DNA from: Roseateles hydrophilus
Lineage (GTDB): Bacteria; Pseudomonadota; Gammaproteobacteria; Burkholderiales; Burkholderiaceae_C
Length of the DNA: 64,000 nt
NCBI RefSeq assembly: GCF_026712245.1
Contig: NZ_JAPPUY010000002.1
Coordinates: forward strand, 558,001-622,000
Direction: 5' to 3'
Every line of letters begins with the position of its first letter. The stretch's first letter is position 1. Shown here piece after piece: positions 32,615 through 43,803 of this stretch. Under the pieces are notes generated by a model. That model was not told the origin of the DNA, did no database searches, and was given only the letters and a program-made list of their open reading frames with translations. A program made the position numbers and the translations under genes.

Positions 32615-33130
32615 ATGTCCGGCCCAGACATCCAGCTCATCATTCCCGAGTCGCCCGAGGACTGGCAGGAGACCCGTCACATCCTGCGCGATTACGCCAA
32701 CAGCCTGCAGGTGGACCTGTGCTTCCAGGGCTTTGAGGAGGAGTTGGCGGCGCTGCCGGGGCCCTATGCCGCGCCCGGCGGGCTGATGCTGCTGGCGCTG
32801 GTGGACGGCGCGGTGGCGGGCAGCGGCGCCTTCCGGCCGCTGCCCGATGCCGACTACCCCAACGCCTGCGAAATGAAGCGCCTGTACGTGCGCCCGGCCT
32901 TCCGGCGTTTCGGCCTGGGCCGGCTGCTGGCGCAGAACCTGATGGACCGCGCCACCGAAGCGGGCTATTCGTCCATGCTGCTGGACACGCTGGATGACAT
33001 GGAGGCCGCACGTGGCCTGTACGAAAGCCTGGGCTTCGTCGAGGTGCCGCCGTTCTACTTCAACCCGATTCCCGGTGCGCACTACCTGAAGGTGGATCTG
33101 GGCGGCTTCCGCCCGAGTTACTTCGGATAA
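32615..33130 (+). CDS. GNAT-family N-acetyltransferase
   Basis: 171 residues. Motif A is MKRLYVRPAFRRFGLGRLLAQ and motif B is AARGLYESLGFVEVPPFYF, a typical GNAT end. TACACT lies eight bases before the ATG with no Shine-Dalgarno sequence, so it may also be transcribed from its own leaderless promoter within the larger operon. Substrate unknown. Confidence 0.88.
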   Translation: MSGPDIQLIIPESPEDWQETRHILRDYANSLQVDLCFQGFEEELAALPGPYAAPGGLMLLALVDGAVAGSGAFRPLPDADYPNACEMKRLYVRPAFRRFGLGRLLAQNLMDRATEAGYSSMLLDTLDDMEAARGLYESLGFVEVPPFYFNPIPGAHYLKVDLGGFRPSYFG

Positions 33131-33148
33131 CAGCCTAGAGTGCCGGCC

Positions 33149-34051
33149 ATGGCACTCGACTACGACATCCGGCCCCTGGGCGCCCACCGCTGCCTGCTGG
33201 GCGAATCGCCGCTCTGGCATCCCGACGAGCAGCAGTTCTACTGCGTGGACATCCCCGGCCGCCAGGTGCTGCGCTGGCGCGAAGGGGCAGAGGTGCCCGA
33301 CGTCTTCCCGCAGGCCGCCGAGCCCGGCTGCATCGCTGCTCGCGAGGGCGGTGGCTTGGTCGTCGCGCGGCGCGATGGCCTGTGGGCGCTGGACACCACA
33401 ACCGGCGCTCAGACGCTGCTCGCCGCGCCGCCCTACGACCCGGCGCGCCAGCGCTACAACGATGGCAAGCCCGACGCCGCCGGGCGCTTCTGGATCGGCG
33501 CGCTCAGCGACGCGCGCGAGCCCGAGGCCGCGCTCTGGCGCGTCGACGCTGCTGGTGCCCAAGCGCAGTTGGACGGCATCGTGACCTCCAACGGCCTGGC
33601 CTGGAGCCCGGATGGCCGCACCGTCTATCGCAGCGACACCAAGGCGCACACGATCTGGCGCCACCCGTTCGACGCCGAGGCCGGCACGCTGGGCGAGGCG
33701 CAGGTCTTCGCCCGCTTCGAGCCGCGCGCGGTTGACCAGCCGCTGGCAAGCTATGGCGGCCGCCCGGACGGGGCGGCCGTGGATGAGGCGGGCGCCTATT
33801 GGGTGGCCATGTTTGAAGGCGCGCGACTGCTGCGTTATGCCGCCGACGGCCAACTGCTGGCCGACATCGCGTTGCCGGTGCGCTGCCCCACGATGCCCTG
33901 CTTCGGTGGGCCGGATCGGCGCACGCTGTTCATCACGACGGCGTGCGACAAGCGGCCCGCCGATGAGCTGGCCCGGGAGCCCTGGGCCGGTGCCGTGCTG
34001 ACGCTGCGCGTGGACGTGCCGGGCCTGCCCGCGCAGCGCTGCAAGCTCTGA
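33149..34051 (+). CDS. SMP-30/gluconolactonase family lactonase
   Basis: 300-residue six-bladed propeller. Metal ligands of the family are visible: Glu in LLGESPLWHP, Asn in SNGLAWSPD and Asp in RPDGAAVDEAGAYW. These enzymes hydrolyse sugar lactones (gluconolactone, arabinonolactone and similar) in a metal-dependent way. TAGAGT seven bases before the ATG, without a ribosome site, suggests a leaderless start; the upstream GTG at 33140 is less likely. Last gene before the atp operon. Confidence 0.9.
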   Translation: MALDYDIRPLGAHRCLLGESPLWHPDEQQFYCVDIPGRQVLRWREGAEVPDVFPQAAEPGCIAAREGGGLVVARRDGLWALDTTTGAQTLLAAPPYDPARQRYNDGKPDAAGRFWIGALSDAREPEAALWRVDAAGAQAQLDGIVTSNGLAWSPDGRTVYRSDTKAHTIWRHPFDAEAGTLGEAQVFARFEPRAVDQPLASYGGRPDGAAVDEAGAYWVAMFEGARLLRYAADGQLLADIALPVRCPTMPCFGGPDRRTLFITTACDKRPADELAREPWAGAVLTLRVDVPGLPAQRCKL

Positions 34052-34114
34052 CGCAGCCGGCCCCGTTCGCCCCCCCGTTGACCGGGGGTTGCTGGCTCGC
34101 GCGTGGCGTTCCTT

Positions 34115-34143
34115 TTGGGAAAGTGCGGGTAACCACATATACT
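34115..34143 (+). promoter_or_regulatory. Sigma-70-type promoter of the atp operon
   Basis: TTGGGA (34115-34120) and TATACT (34138-34143) are separated by 17 bases, a good match to the housekeeping consensus, 57 bases upstream of atpI. It is one of the few AT-rich spots in this region. Confidence 0.65.
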
Positions 34144-34200
34144 CCCGTGGTTTTGCCGGCCGGCATTTGTGTCGGCGCCCTTTGTCCCGTCAACGCCGAC

Positions 34201-34704
34201 ATGACTGCCAGCCCTGAGGTTCGCCCTGCCAGCAGCCCCGTCAGCCCGTGGGACGACGACGCGCCTGACTCCGTGCCCGTGCCGCCCTGGACCGCCCAGC
34301 AGGTGCAAGCCCTGCTGGCGCGCGAAAAGCCCCTCTCGCCTTGGCGCGTGGTGGCCCTCCAGGCGGGGGTCGGTGGCTTGTTGGTGCTGGCGTGGTGGCT
34401 TTTCGGTTCCGCGCCCGCGCAGCAGGTGCGCTCCACGGTCTGGGGCGCGGTTGCGGTGGTGTTGCCCCATGCCGTCATGGCTTGGGGTTTGCGTCGCCCG
34501 GCCGCTCAGGCTCAGGCAGCGTTCCTGTCGTTCCTCGTGTGGGAACTGATCAAAGTGGGCCTCGCGGTCGTCATCCTGGTGGCGGCGGCGTGGCTGGTGC
34601 GGGATCTGAGCTGGCCAGCTCTGCTGGTGGCGCTGATCGCGTGCCTGAAGGTACATCTGGGGGCCTGGTGGTGGTTGAGCCGGGCCGTTCAACGAACGAA
34701 TTGA
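34201..34704 (+). CDS. atpI: ATP synthase protein I
   Basis: 167 residues with a hydrophilic N-terminal stretch and about four hydrophobic helices (GGLLVLAWWLFGS, VAVVLPHAVMAWGL, LVWELIKVGLAVVIL, WPALLVALIACL). AtpI is not part of the enzyme but helps assemble the c-ring. It is poorly conserved in sequence, so the name rests on its position directly before atpB and its membrane profile. The start at ATG 34201 gives the usual length; an upstream in-frame start would run into the promoter. Confidence 0.85.
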   Translation: MTASPEVRPASSPVSPWDDDAPDSVPVPPWTAQQVQALLAREKPLSPWRVVALQAGVGGLLVLAWWLFGSAPAQQVRSTVWGAVAVVLPHAVMAWGLRRPAAQAQAAFLSFLVWELIKVGLAVVILVAAAWLVRDLSWPALLVALIACLKVHLGAWWWLSRAVQRTN

Positions 34705-34714
34705 GTCATAGACG

Positions 34715-35584
34715 ATGAGCAGCGAACAGCACGCGCCCAGCGCCGGTGAGTACATCACCCACCATCTGCAGCACCTGCAGAAGAACTTCGCGTTCGAGAG
34801 CGTGAAGCAGAAGGACATCGTTGACTTCAGCCTCTACAACCTGGACTCGCTGGTGTTTGCCACGGTGCTGGGTTTCCTGGGCGTGTTCCTGCTGTGGCTG
34901 GGCGTGCGCAAGGCGACGTCCGGCGTGCCGGGCCGCTTCCAGGCTGCGGTCGAGATCCTGTTCGAGATGGTCGACAACCAGGCCAAGAGCGTGATCGACA
35001 ACGCCAAGAGCCGCGCCTTCGTCGGCCCGCTGGCGCTGACGGTGTTCGTCTGGATCTTCCTGATGAACTTCATGGACATGCTGCCGGTCGATGCGCTGCC
35101 GCAGCTGTGGCACACCGCCGGCCCAGCCCTGGGCTTCAAGGACTACCTGCGCGTCGTGCCGACGGCCGACCTGTCCACCACGCTGGGCATGTCCACCTTC
35201 GTGCTGCTGCTGTGCATCTACTACAGCGTCAAGATCAAGGGTCTGGGCGGCTGGGGTCACGAGCTGATCGCCGCGCCGTTCGGCGACCACTGGGCGTTGT
35301 GGCCGTTCAACTTCCTGATGCAGATGATCGAGTTCCTGGCCAAGACCGTGTCCCACGGCATGCGGCTGTTCGGCAACATGTTTGCCGGTGAACTCGTGTT
35401 CATGCTGATCGCGCTGATGGGTGGCGCGTTCGCGATGAGCGTGACGGGTTTCAGCATGGCTTTCGGCCATGTCGTGGCCGGCACGATCTGGACGCTGTTC
35501 CACATCCTCGTGATCGTGCTGCAAGCGTTCATCTTCATGATGCTCACGCTGATCTACATCGGTCAAGCGCACGACCATCACTGA
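34715..35584 (+). CDS. atpB: F1Fo ATP synthase subunit a
   Basis: 289-residue membrane subunit forming the proton half-channels. The essential Arg of the penultimate helix is in SHGMRLFGNMFAGE, and the final helices (GTIWTLFHILVIVLQAFIFM) match the family. The N-terminal GEYITHHLQHLQ is the usual periplasmic start. Ten bases separate it from atpI. Confidence 0.97.
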   Translation: MSSEQHAPSAGEYITHHLQHLQKNFAFESVKQKDIVDFSLYNLDSLVFATVLGFLGVFLLWLGVRKATSGVPGRFQAAVEILFEMVDNQAKSVIDNAKSRAFVGPLALTVFVWIFLMNFMDMLPVDALPQLWHTAGPALGFKDYLRVVPTADLSTTLGMSTFVLLLCIYYSVKIKGLGGWGHELIAAPFGDHWALWPFNFLMQMIEFLAKTVSHGMRLFGNMFAGELVFMLIALMGGAFAMSVTGFSMAFGHVVAGTIWTLFHILVIVLQAFIFMMLTLIYIGQAHDHH

Positions 35585-35908
<324 letters not shown>

Positions 35909-35944
35909 TCACCGGCCCCTTTCAGGCTTGAAAGGAGATAAGCC

Positions 35945-36415
35945 GTGAACATCAACGCAACACTGTGGATCCAGTGGATCCCGTTTGCGATCCTGGCATG
36001 GGTGACGGCTCAGTTCATCTGGCCCGTCATCGCCAAGGCGCTCGACGAGCGCGCCGCGAAGATCGCCGACGGCCTGGCCGCCGCTGATCGCGCCAAGACC
36101 GAGCTGGCTTCGGCCAACAAGGCGGTTGAGGCTCAGCTGGCGCAGACGCGCACCGAATCGACCAAGCTGTTGGGCGACGCCGAAAAGCGCGCTGCAGCCA
36201 TCGTCGAGGAGGCCAAGAAGCGTGCCGAGGACGAGGCAGCCAAGATCATTGCCCAGGCCAAGGCCGAAGCCGACCAGCAGGTCGTGCGTGCCCGCGAGGC
36301 CCTGCGCGAGCAGGTCGCCGTGCTGGCCGTGAAGGGCGCTGAGGCCATCCTGCACAAGGAAGTCAACGCCGGCGTCCACGCCGATCTGTTGGCGCGTCTG
36401 AAGCAGGAGCTCTGA
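35945..36415 (+). CDS. atpF: F1Fo ATP synthase subunit b
   Basis: 156 residues: one N-terminal membrane helix ([19 protein letters not shown]) and a long Ala/Glu/Lys-rich coiled-coil, the peripheral stalk. Length equals the E. coli protein. A good ribosome site (AAAGGAG) precedes the ATG. Confidence 0.97.
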   Translation: MNINATLWIQWIPFAILAWVTAQFIWPVIAKALDERAAKIADGLAAADRAKTELASANKAVEAQLAQTRTESTKLLGDAEKRAAAIVEEAKKRAEDEAAKIIAQAKAEADQQVVRAREALREQVAVLAVKGAEAILHKEVNAGVHADLLARLKQEL

Positions 36416-36417
36416 CC

Positions 36418-36963
36418 ATGGCAGAACTCGCCACCATCGCCCGCCCCTACGCTGAGGCGCTGTTCCAGGTTGCCCGCAACGCCGACCTGGCCGCCTGGCG
36501 CGGTCAGCTCGACGCGTTGGCCGCCGTGGCGGGTGACGCCGCGCTGCGCCAGTTCGCCGACCATCCCAAGACGGCGGCTGAACAGGTCGTCGCCGTGGCT
36601 GCCGAAGCCGCAGAGAAGCAGTTGGGCCAGTCCCTGCTGCCCGGCGTGCGCAACTTCCTGCAGACGGTGGTCGAGAACCGCCGGCTGGATGCTGTGCCGG
36701 CCGCGGTCGCGCAGTTCCACACGCTGGCGGCCGGCGCCCTGGGCGTTGCCGAGGCGCAGGTTGACAGCGCCTATGCGTTGGACGCTGCCCAGCTCGCCGA
36801 GCTGACCGAAGTGCTGGAGAAGCGCTTCGGCCGCAAGCTGAAGCTGGATGTGCGTGTCGACGCGACGCTGATCGGCGGCGTGCGCGCCACCGTCGGCGAC
36901 GAAGTGCTCGACACCTCCGTGCGTGCCCGTCTGGAGCGCATGAAGACCGCGTTGATTGCCTAA
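36418..36963 (+). CDS. atpH: F1Fo ATP synthase subunit delta
   Basis: 181 residues, joining the peripheral stalk to F1. Starts with [15 protein letters not shown] and ends with [19 protein letters not shown], both standard delta/OSCP motifs. Two bases separate it from atpF, so translation is coupled. Confidence 0.97.
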   Translation: MAELATIARPYAEALFQVARNADLAAWRGQLDALAAVAGDAALRQFADHPKTAAEQVVAVAAEAAEKQLGQSLLPGVRNFLQTVVENRRLDAVPAAVAQFHTLAAGALGVAEAQVDSAYALDAAQLAELTEVLEKRFGRKLKLDVRVDATLIGGVRATVGDEVLDTSVRARLERMKTALIA

Positions 36964-36973
36964 ACACCCAACC

Positions 36974-36995
36974 ACCTGGCGCCTGGGCGCCAGGT
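36974..36995 (+). repeat. Intercistronic hairpin atpH-atpA
   Basis: Perfect 9-base inverted repeat ACCTGGCGC / GCGCCAGGT with a four-base loop, directly before the atpA ribosome site (GGGAG). No T tract follows, so it is not a terminator; it may affect mRNA stability or translation of the very abundant atpA. Confidence 0.6.
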
Positions 36996-37007
36996 CGGGA
37001 GACCGAC

Positions 37008-38561
37008 ATGCAACTGAACCCTGCAGAAATTTCCGAATTGATCAAGAGCCGCATCGAGGGCCTGGCCCCGAGCGCGGACATCCGTAACCAGGGCACCGTC
37101 GTGTCGGTCTCGGACGGCATCGTCCGTGTGCACGGCCTGTCGGACGTGATGCAGGGCGAAATGCTCGAATTCCCGGCCGCCGCTGACGGCACGCAGACCT
37201 TCGGTCTGGCCCTGAACCTCGAGCGCGACTCCGTCGGCGCCGTGATTCTGGGTGCCTACGAACACGTCTCGGAAGGCGACACCGTGAAGTGCACGGGCCG
37301 CATCCTGGAAGTGCCCGTCGGCCCCGAGCTGATCGGCCGCGTCGTGAACGCGCTGGGTCAGCCCATCGACGGCAAGGGCCCGATCAACGCCAAGATGACC
37401 GACGTCATCGAGAAGGTTGCTCCGGGCGTGATCGCCCGTAAGTCGGTGGACCAGCCGGTCCAGACCGGCCTGAAGTCGATCGACTCCATGGTGCCCGTCG
37501 GCCGTGGTCAGCGCGAGCTGATCATTGGCGACCGCCAGACTGGTAAGACCGCTGTCGCCATCGACGCGATCATCAACCAGAAGGGTCAGAACATGACCTG
37601 CGTGTACGTCGCCATCGGCCAGAAGGCGTCGTCCATCAAGAACGTCGTGCGTGCTCTCGAGCAAGCCGGCGCGATGGAGTACACCATCGTCGTGGCCGCT
37701 TCGGCCTCTGACTCCGCTGCCATGCAGTACGTGTCGGCCTACTCCGGCTGCACGATGGGCGAGTACTTCCGCGACCGCGGTCAAGACGCCCTGATCGTCT
37801 ACGACGACCTGTCCAAGCAAGCCGTGGCCTACCGCCAGGTCTCGCTGCTGCTGCGCCGCCCGCCGGGCCGCGAAGCCTTCCCTGGCGACGTGTTCTATCT
37901 CCACAGCCGCCTGCTGGAGCGTGCCGCCCGCGTGAACGCCGACTACGTCGAAGCGTTCACCAAGGGTGAAGTCAAGGGCAAGACGGGTTCGCTGACGGCC
38001 CTGCCGATCATCGAAACGCAAGCCGGTGACGTGTCTGCGTTCGTGCCGACCAACGTGATCTCGATCACCGACGGCCAGATCTTCCTGGAAACGAACCTGT
38101 TCAACGCCGGTATCCGCCCCGCCATCAACGCCGGTATCTCGGTGTCGCGCGTCGGTGGTGCTGCCCAGACCAAGCTGATCAAGTCGCTGTCGGGCGGTAT
38201 CCGTACCGACCTGGCCCAGTACCGTGAGCTGGCCGCGTTCGCGCAGTTCGCTTCCGACCTGGACGAAGCCACCCGCAAGCAGCTGGACCGCGGTGCCCGC
38301 GTGACGGAACTGCTGAAGCAGGCCCAGTACTCGCCGCTGCCCATCTCGCTGATGGCCGCTTCGCTGTACGCCGCCAACAAGGGCTTCATGGACAGCATCG
38401 AAGTGAAGAAGGTTCTGGCCTTCGAACACGGTCTGCACCAGTTCCTGAAGACCAGCCACGCCGCACTGCTCCAGACGCTGGAGACCAAGCAGGCGATGGA
38501 CAAGGACGCCGAGGCCGAACTGAACGCCGCCATCACGGCTTTCAAGAAGTCCTTCGCCTGA
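37008..38561 (+). CDS. atpA: F1Fo ATP synthase subunit alpha
   Basis: 517 residues. The noncatalytic nucleotide-binding P-loop is [11 protein letters not shown]; other family segments are [25 protein letters not shown] and [14 protein letters not shown], containing the regulatory Arg region. Full length and uninterrupted. Confidence 0.98.
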   Translation: MQLNPAEISELIKSRIEGLAPSADIRNQGTVVSVSDGIVRVHGLSDVMQGEMLEFPAAADGTQTFGLALNLERDSVGAVILGAYEHVSEGDTVKCTGRILEVPVGPELIGRVVNALGQPIDGKGPINAKMTDVIEKVAPGVIARKSVDQPVQTGLKSIDSMVPVGRGQRELIIGDRQTGKTAVAIDAIINQKGQNMTCVYVAIGQKASSIKNVVRALEQAGAMEYTIVVAASASDSAAMQYVSAYSGCTMGEYFRDRGQDALIVYDDLSKQAVAYRQVSLLLRRPPGREAFPGDVFYLHSRLLERAARVNADYVEAFTKGEVKGKTGSLTALPIIETQAGDVSAFVPTNVISITDGQIFLETNLFNAGIRPAINAGISVSRVGGAAQTKLIKSLSGGIRTDLAQYRELAAFAQFASDLDEATRKQLDRGARVTELLKQAQYSPLPISLMAASLYAANKGFMDSIEVKKVLAFEHGLHQFLKTSHAALLQTLETKQAMDKDAEAELNAAITAFKKSFA

Positions 38562-38573
38562 AGCCACGGAACA

Positions 38574-38603
38574 GCGGGGCTGAGCCTCCACACTCAACCC
38601 CGC
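38574..38603 (+). repeat. Intercistronic hairpin atpA-atpG
   Basis: GCGGGGCTGAG and CTCAACCCCGC form an 11-base stem with one G-A type mismatch and an eight-base loop. No T tract follows. It precedes the atpG ribosome site (TAGGAG). Confidence 0.5.
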
Positions 38604-38620
38604 ACTGACTAGGAGTTCGA

Positions 38621-39493
38621 ATGGCTTCAAGCAAAGAAATCCGCGGCAAGATCAAGTCGGTCGAGAACACCAAGAAGATCACCAAGGCGATGGAGATGGT
38701 CGCCGCATCCAAGATGCGCAAGGCGCAGGAACGGATGCGCTCGGCCCGCCCCTACGCTGAGAAGGTCGGCAACATCGCCGCCCAGCTCGCCCAGGCCAAT
38801 CCGGAGTACCGCCACCCCTTCCTCGTGAAGAACGACGGTGCGAAGACGGCCGGCATGGTGGTCGTCACGACGGACAAGGGGCTGTGCGGTGGTCTGAACA
38901 CCAACGTGCTGCGCGCCGCTGCCAACAAGCTCAAGGAGCTTGAAGGCGAAGGTCAGAAGACCGAGGTCGTTGCCATCGGTGGCAAGGGCTTTGGCTTCAT
39001 GAACCGCATCGGCGCCAAGGTCGTGGCTCACGCCACGCAACTCGGCGATGCGCCTCATATCGAGACGTTGATTGGCCCCGTGAAGGTGCTGCTGGACGCG
39101 TACGCGGAAGGCAAGCTGTCGGCGGTCTATCTCAGCTACACGCGCTTCATCAACACGATGAAGCAGGAAGTGGTTGTGCAGCAACTGCTGCCGCTGAAGG
39201 CCGATGAGCTGGCGACGGACAAGGCGGCCCACTCGTGGGACTACGTCTACGAACCCGACGCCGCCACCGTCATCGACGAGCTGCTGCTGCGCTACTCGGA
39301 AGCGCTGGTCTTCCAGGCCGTGGCTGAGAACATGGCCAGCGAGCAGTCCGCCCGCATGGTGGCCATGAAGGCAGCGACCGACAACGCCGGCAACCTGATC
39401 AAGGAACTCAAGCTGGTCTACAACAAGTCGCGTCAAGCGGCGATCACGAAGGAACTCTCCGAGATCGTCAGCGGCGCCGCCGCTGTGGGCTGA
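38621..39493 (+). CDS. atpG: F1Fo ATP synthase subunit gamma
   Basis: 290-residue rotor shaft. Starts with [20 protein letters not shown], has the conserved [10 protein letters not shown], and ends [19 protein letters not shown], as in all bacterial gamma subunits. Confidence 0.98.
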   Translation: MASSKEIRGKIKSVENTKKITKAMEMVAASKMRKAQERMRSARPYAEKVGNIAAQLAQANPEYRHPFLVKNDGAKTAGMVVVTTDKGLCGGLNTNVLRAAANKLKELEGEGQKTEVVAIGGKGFGFMNRIGAKVVAHATQLGDAPHIETLIGPVKVLLDAYAEGKLSAVYLSYTRFINTMKQEVVVQQLLPLKADELATDKAAHSWDYVYEPDAATVIDELLLRYSEALVFQAVAENMASEQSARMVAMKAATDNAGNLIKELKLVYNKSRQAAITKELSEIVSGAAAVG

Positions 39494-39525
39494 TCAGGTC
39501 AAGCAGGCAAGCAATACGGAATTGA

Positions 39526-40950
<1,425 letters not shown>

Positions 40951-40957
40951 GGTTGAC

Positions 40958-40976
40958 CGGGGTGCTCAGCACCCCG
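40958..40976 (+). repeat. Intercistronic hairpin atpD-atpC
   Basis: CGGGGTG-CTCAG-CACCCCG, a perfect seven-base stem with a five-base loop just after the atpD stop. No T tract follows, so read-through to atpC is expected; it could lower atpC expression or protect the upstream mRNA. Confidence 0.55.
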
Positions 40977-41020
40977 TCTCCCGGATCTCCTTCTTCAACA
41001 TTCGCTAAGGAAGATTGAAC

Positions 41021-41440
41021 ATGGCAACCCTCCACGTCGACGTGGTCTCCGCCGAAGAGCAGATCTTCTCGGGCGAGGCCAAGTTCGTCGCCCTGCCGGG
41101 CGAGAGTGGCGAGCTGGGCATCCTGCCGCAGCACACGCCGCTGATCACCCGCATCAAGCCGGGCGCCGTGCGCATCCAGCGCGCCGACAACGACCAGGAA
41201 GAATTCGTGTTCGTTGCCGGTGGCATCCTGGAAGTGCAGCCCCACCGCGTGACCGTGCTGGCCGACACCGCCATCCGCGGCAAGGACCTCGACGAAGCCA
41301 AGGCCAATGAGGCCAAGAAGCTCGCCGAAGAAGCGCTGCGCAACGCCAAGGACAAGCTGGACCAGGCGGCGATCCAGAATGAACTGATGGGCCTGGCGGC
41401 GCAGATTGCTGCGCTGCGCAAGTTCAACAGCAAGAAGTAA
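41021..41440 (+). CDS. atpC: F1Fo ATP synthase subunit epsilon
   Basis: 139 residues: a beta-sandwich ([20 protein letters not shown] ... [19 protein letters not shown]) and a C-terminal two-helix domain that can inhibit ATP hydrolysis. The ribosome site AAGGAAG fixes the start at MATLHV rather than an ATG two codons earlier. Confidence 0.97.
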   Translation: MATLHVDVVSAEEQIFSGEAKFVALPGESGELGILPQHTPLITRIKPGAVRIQRADNDQEEFVFVAGGILEVQPHRVTVLADTAIRGKDLDEAKANEAKKLAEEALRNAKDKLDQAAIQNELMGLAAQIAALRKFNSKK

Positions 41441-41469
41441 GTCACCCGGTTCTGCCGGGTATGACAACA

Positions 41470-41495
41470 ACGGCAGGCCTCGCGCCTGCCGTTTC
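41470..41495 (+). terminator. Rho-independent terminator of the atp operon
   Basis: ACGGCAGGC / GCCTGCCGT, a nine-base perfect stem with a five-base loop, 30 bases after the atpC stop and followed by TTTCC. The T run is short but the stem is strong. Confidence 0.75.
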
Positions 41496-41524
41496 CATTT
41501 GCAGCATCTGAAGGCCTTGATGCC

Positions 41525-42367
41525 ATGACCGCGACCGATACCGTCCGACTCACTGCCCCCGATGGCGCTACCGCCACTATGTCACTGCACGGCGGCCACC
41601 TCCTGTCGTGGCAGCCGGTTGGCGGCGTGGAGCAGCTCTACCTGTCCCCGCGCAGCGAGTACGCGCCAGGCAAGGCCATCCGGGGCGGCGTGCCGGTATG
41701 TTTCCCGCAGTTCGCGGACCGTGGGTCGCTGCCCAGGCATGGCTTTGCTCGCACGGCGCAGTGGGAGCTGGTGAGCCAGGAGCAGGGGCAGGACGATGCG
41801 CTGGCCGTGTTGCGGCTGCGCGATAGCGAGGCGACGCGCGCGATCTGGCCGCATGCCTTCGAACTGGAGCTCAGCGTGCGGGTGTCTGGGCGCAGCCTCG
41901 ACATCGAGCTGGCCTGCGATAACCTGGGCCAGCCCGGCGATGCGCCGCTGCAGTTCACCGCTGCGCTGCACACGTATCTGCGCGTGGGCGACCTGGATGC
42001 CGTCAGCGTTGAGGGCCTCGCCGGGCTGCGCTACTTTGATGCCGTCAAGCAGACCGAGGCGCTGCAGCGCATGGATCTGCTGCTGACCGGCGAGAAGGGC
42101 GTGCTGGACCTGGACCGCATCTACTTCGGCGTCAAGGAGCGGCCGCTGCTGGTGAGCGAGGACCGCCGCCAGCTGACGCTGCAGCAGCAGGGCTTTGACG
42201 ACACGGTGGTCTGGAACCCTGGCCCCGAGCGCTGCGCCAAGCTGGCGGACATGCCGCCGCAGGACTGGTCGCAGATGCTGTGCGTGGAGGCGGCCTGCGT
42301 CGGCCGCCCGATCGAATTGCAGCCGGGCGAGAGCTGGGTGGGGCGGCAGAGCCTGGCCTTGCTCTGA
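41525..42367 (+). CDS. D-hexose-6-phosphate mutarotase (YeaD-type aldose 1-epimerase)
   Basis: 280 residues, galactose-mutarotase fold. Typical segments are HGGHLLSWQPVGGVEQLYLS, IRGGVPVCFPQFADRG and PRHGFARTAQWEL with the conserved Arg/His pair, plus the C-terminal VWNPGPERCAKLADM and MLCVEAAC. It interconverts alpha and beta anomers of glucose 6-phosphate. Monocistronic position between atp and hemE. Confidence 0.92.
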   Translation: MTATDTVRLTAPDGATATMSLHGGHLLSWQPVGGVEQLYLSPRSEYAPGKAIRGGVPVCFPQFADRGSLPRHGFARTAQWELVSQEQGQDDALAVLRLRDSEATRAIWPHAFELELSVRVSGRSLDIELACDNLGQPGDAPLQFTAALHTYLRVGDLDAVSVEGLAGLRYFDAVKQTEALQRMDLLLTGEKGVLDLDRIYFGVKERPLLVSEDRRQLTLQQQGFDDTVVWNPGPERCAKLADMPPQDWSQMLCVEAACVGRPIELQPGESWVGRQSLALL

Positions 42368-42406
42368 ATCAGGCGCTGGCTCGGGGGTGGCGCCGATAAT
42401 CCGGTG

Positions 42407-43486
42407 ATGTTCGCCCCCCTGCAAAACGACACCTTCCTGCGCGCCTGCCTGCGCCAGCCCACCGACCACACGCCCGTCTGGCTGATGCGCCAGGCCGGCC
42501 GTTACCTGCCTGAATACCGCGCGACGCGCGAGAAGGCCGGTAGCTTCATGGGGCTGGCCACCAACAAGGATTACGCCACCGAGGTGACGCTGCAGCCGCT
42601 GGAGCGCTTCCCGCTGGACGCCGCCATCCTGTTCAGCGACATCCTGACCGTGCCGGACGCGATGGGCCTGGGCCTGTCTTTCCAGCAGGGCGAGGGGCCG
42701 AAGTTCGCGAAGGTGGTGCGTGACGAGGCCGCTGTCGCGGCGCTGGCCGTGCCCGACATGGACAAGCTGCGCTACGTGTTCGATGCGGTCACGTCCATCC
42801 GCCGCGCGCTGAATGGCCGCGTGCCGCTGATCGGCTTCTCGGGCAGCCCCTGGACGCTGGCCTGCTACATGGTGGAGGGCGGCGGCTCCGACGATTACCG
42901 CCTGGTCAAGAGCCTGATGTACGCGCGCCCGGACCTGATGCACCGCATCCTGGACGTCAACGCGCGCGCCGTGGCGGCCTACCTGAATGCGCAGATCGAG
43001 GCCGGTGCCCAGGCCGTGATGCTGTTCGACTCCTGGGGCGGCGTGCTGGCCGACGGGGCCTTCCAGCAGTTCAGCCTGGCCTACTCGCGCCAGGTGCTGG
43101 CGGCCGTGAAGACGGAGCACGAGGGCGTGCGCATCCCGCGCGTCCTGTTCACCAAGGGCGGCGGTCTGTGGCTGGACGAGATCGCCGACGCCGGTGCCGA
43201 CGTGGTCGGCCTGGACTGGACCGTGAACCTCGGCCAGGCCCGCGCCCGGGTGGGCGACCGCGTCGCACTGCAGGGCAACCTCGACCCCAACGTGCTGTTC
43301 GCGCCGCCCGAGGCCATCCGCGCCGAGGCGCGCCGCGTGCTGGACAGTTTCGGCACGCCGGCGGCTGGCAGCGGCCACATCTTCAACCTGGGTCATGGCA
43401 TCAGCCAGTTCACGCCGCCGGACAGCGTCACGGCGCTGGTGGACGAGGTGCACAGCCACTCGCGGCGGCTGCGCCAGGCGCGTTGA
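42407..43486 (+). CDS. hemE: Uroporphyrinogen decarboxylase
   Basis: 359 residues; haem biosynthesis, removing four carboxyl groups from uroporphyrinogen III. The N-terminal signature [19 protein letters not shown] and the second signature [16 protein letters not shown] are intact, as is [16 protein letters not shown] lies exactly six bases before the ATG and there is no ribosome site, suggesting a leaderless transcript. hemE beside priA is a common Burkholderiales arrangement. Confidence 0.97.
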   Translation: MFAPLQNDTFLRACLRQPTDHTPVWLMRQAGRYLPEYRATREKAGSFMGLATNKDYATEVTLQPLERFPLDAAILFSDILTVPDAMGLGLSFQQGEGPKFAKVVRDEAAVAALAVPDMDKLRYVFDAVTSIRRALNGRVPLIGFSGSPWTLACYMVEGGGSDDYRLVKSLMYARPDLMHRILDVNARAVAAYLNAQIEAGAQAVMLFDSWGGVLADGAFQQFSLAYSRQVLAAVKTEHEGVRIPRVLFTKGGGLWLDEIADAGADVVGLDWTVNLGQARARVGDRVALQGNLDPNVLFAPPEAIRAEARRVLDSFGTPAAGSGHIFNLGHGISQFTPPDSVTALVDEVHSHSRRLRQAR

Positions 43487-43803
43487 GCACACGACTGCAC
43501 ACACTTGCTCGCGGACTTATCCCCAAAAAGTAGGGGGCGAGCGGGCCAGTTGCTTGTTTCGGCGTGGCCCATCCGAGTTTTCCCGAATCCGTGCTAAGTG
43601 ATTGATTTTGTTGGCTGGCACCAGAACCATGCATGCAGGCGGTGTCGCGCTGAACAAGCGCGGCTCGGCATGGACGATGCGATCCCGCGGCAATTGCCCA
43701 CAAAGTTATCCACAGAAATTGTGGGCAACCCGAGAAGCCTTGCAAATCATGAACTTGGCGCTGGTTTCTGAGCCATCGCTTCATCAAACAGCCGGAGCTG
43801 TGC
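43487..43803. other. hemE-priA intergenic region
   Basis: 317 bases of lower GC content than the neighbours. It contains two DnaA-box-like sequences (43517-43525 TTATCCCCA and 43706-43714 TTATCCACA), the second inside a hairpin described separately. A short open frame (43602-43811) has no ribosome site and no recognisable content and is not called a gene. Confidence 0.6.
43694..43728 (+). promoter_or_regulatory. DnaA box within an inverted repeat upstream of priA
   Basis: TTGCCCACAA (43694-43703) and TTGTGGGCAA (43719-43728) form a perfect ten-base inverted repeat, with a perfect consensus DnaA box TTATCCACA (43706-43714) in the 15-base loop. It lies about 75 bases before priA. A role for DnaA in controlling priA, or in chromosome replication, is plausible but untested. 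Confidence 0.6.

Noticed and set aside
43517-43728. Chromosomal replication origin
   Set aside because: Only one perfect and one near-match DnaA box, no AT-rich unwinding region, and no dnaA, dnaN or parAB genes nearby.
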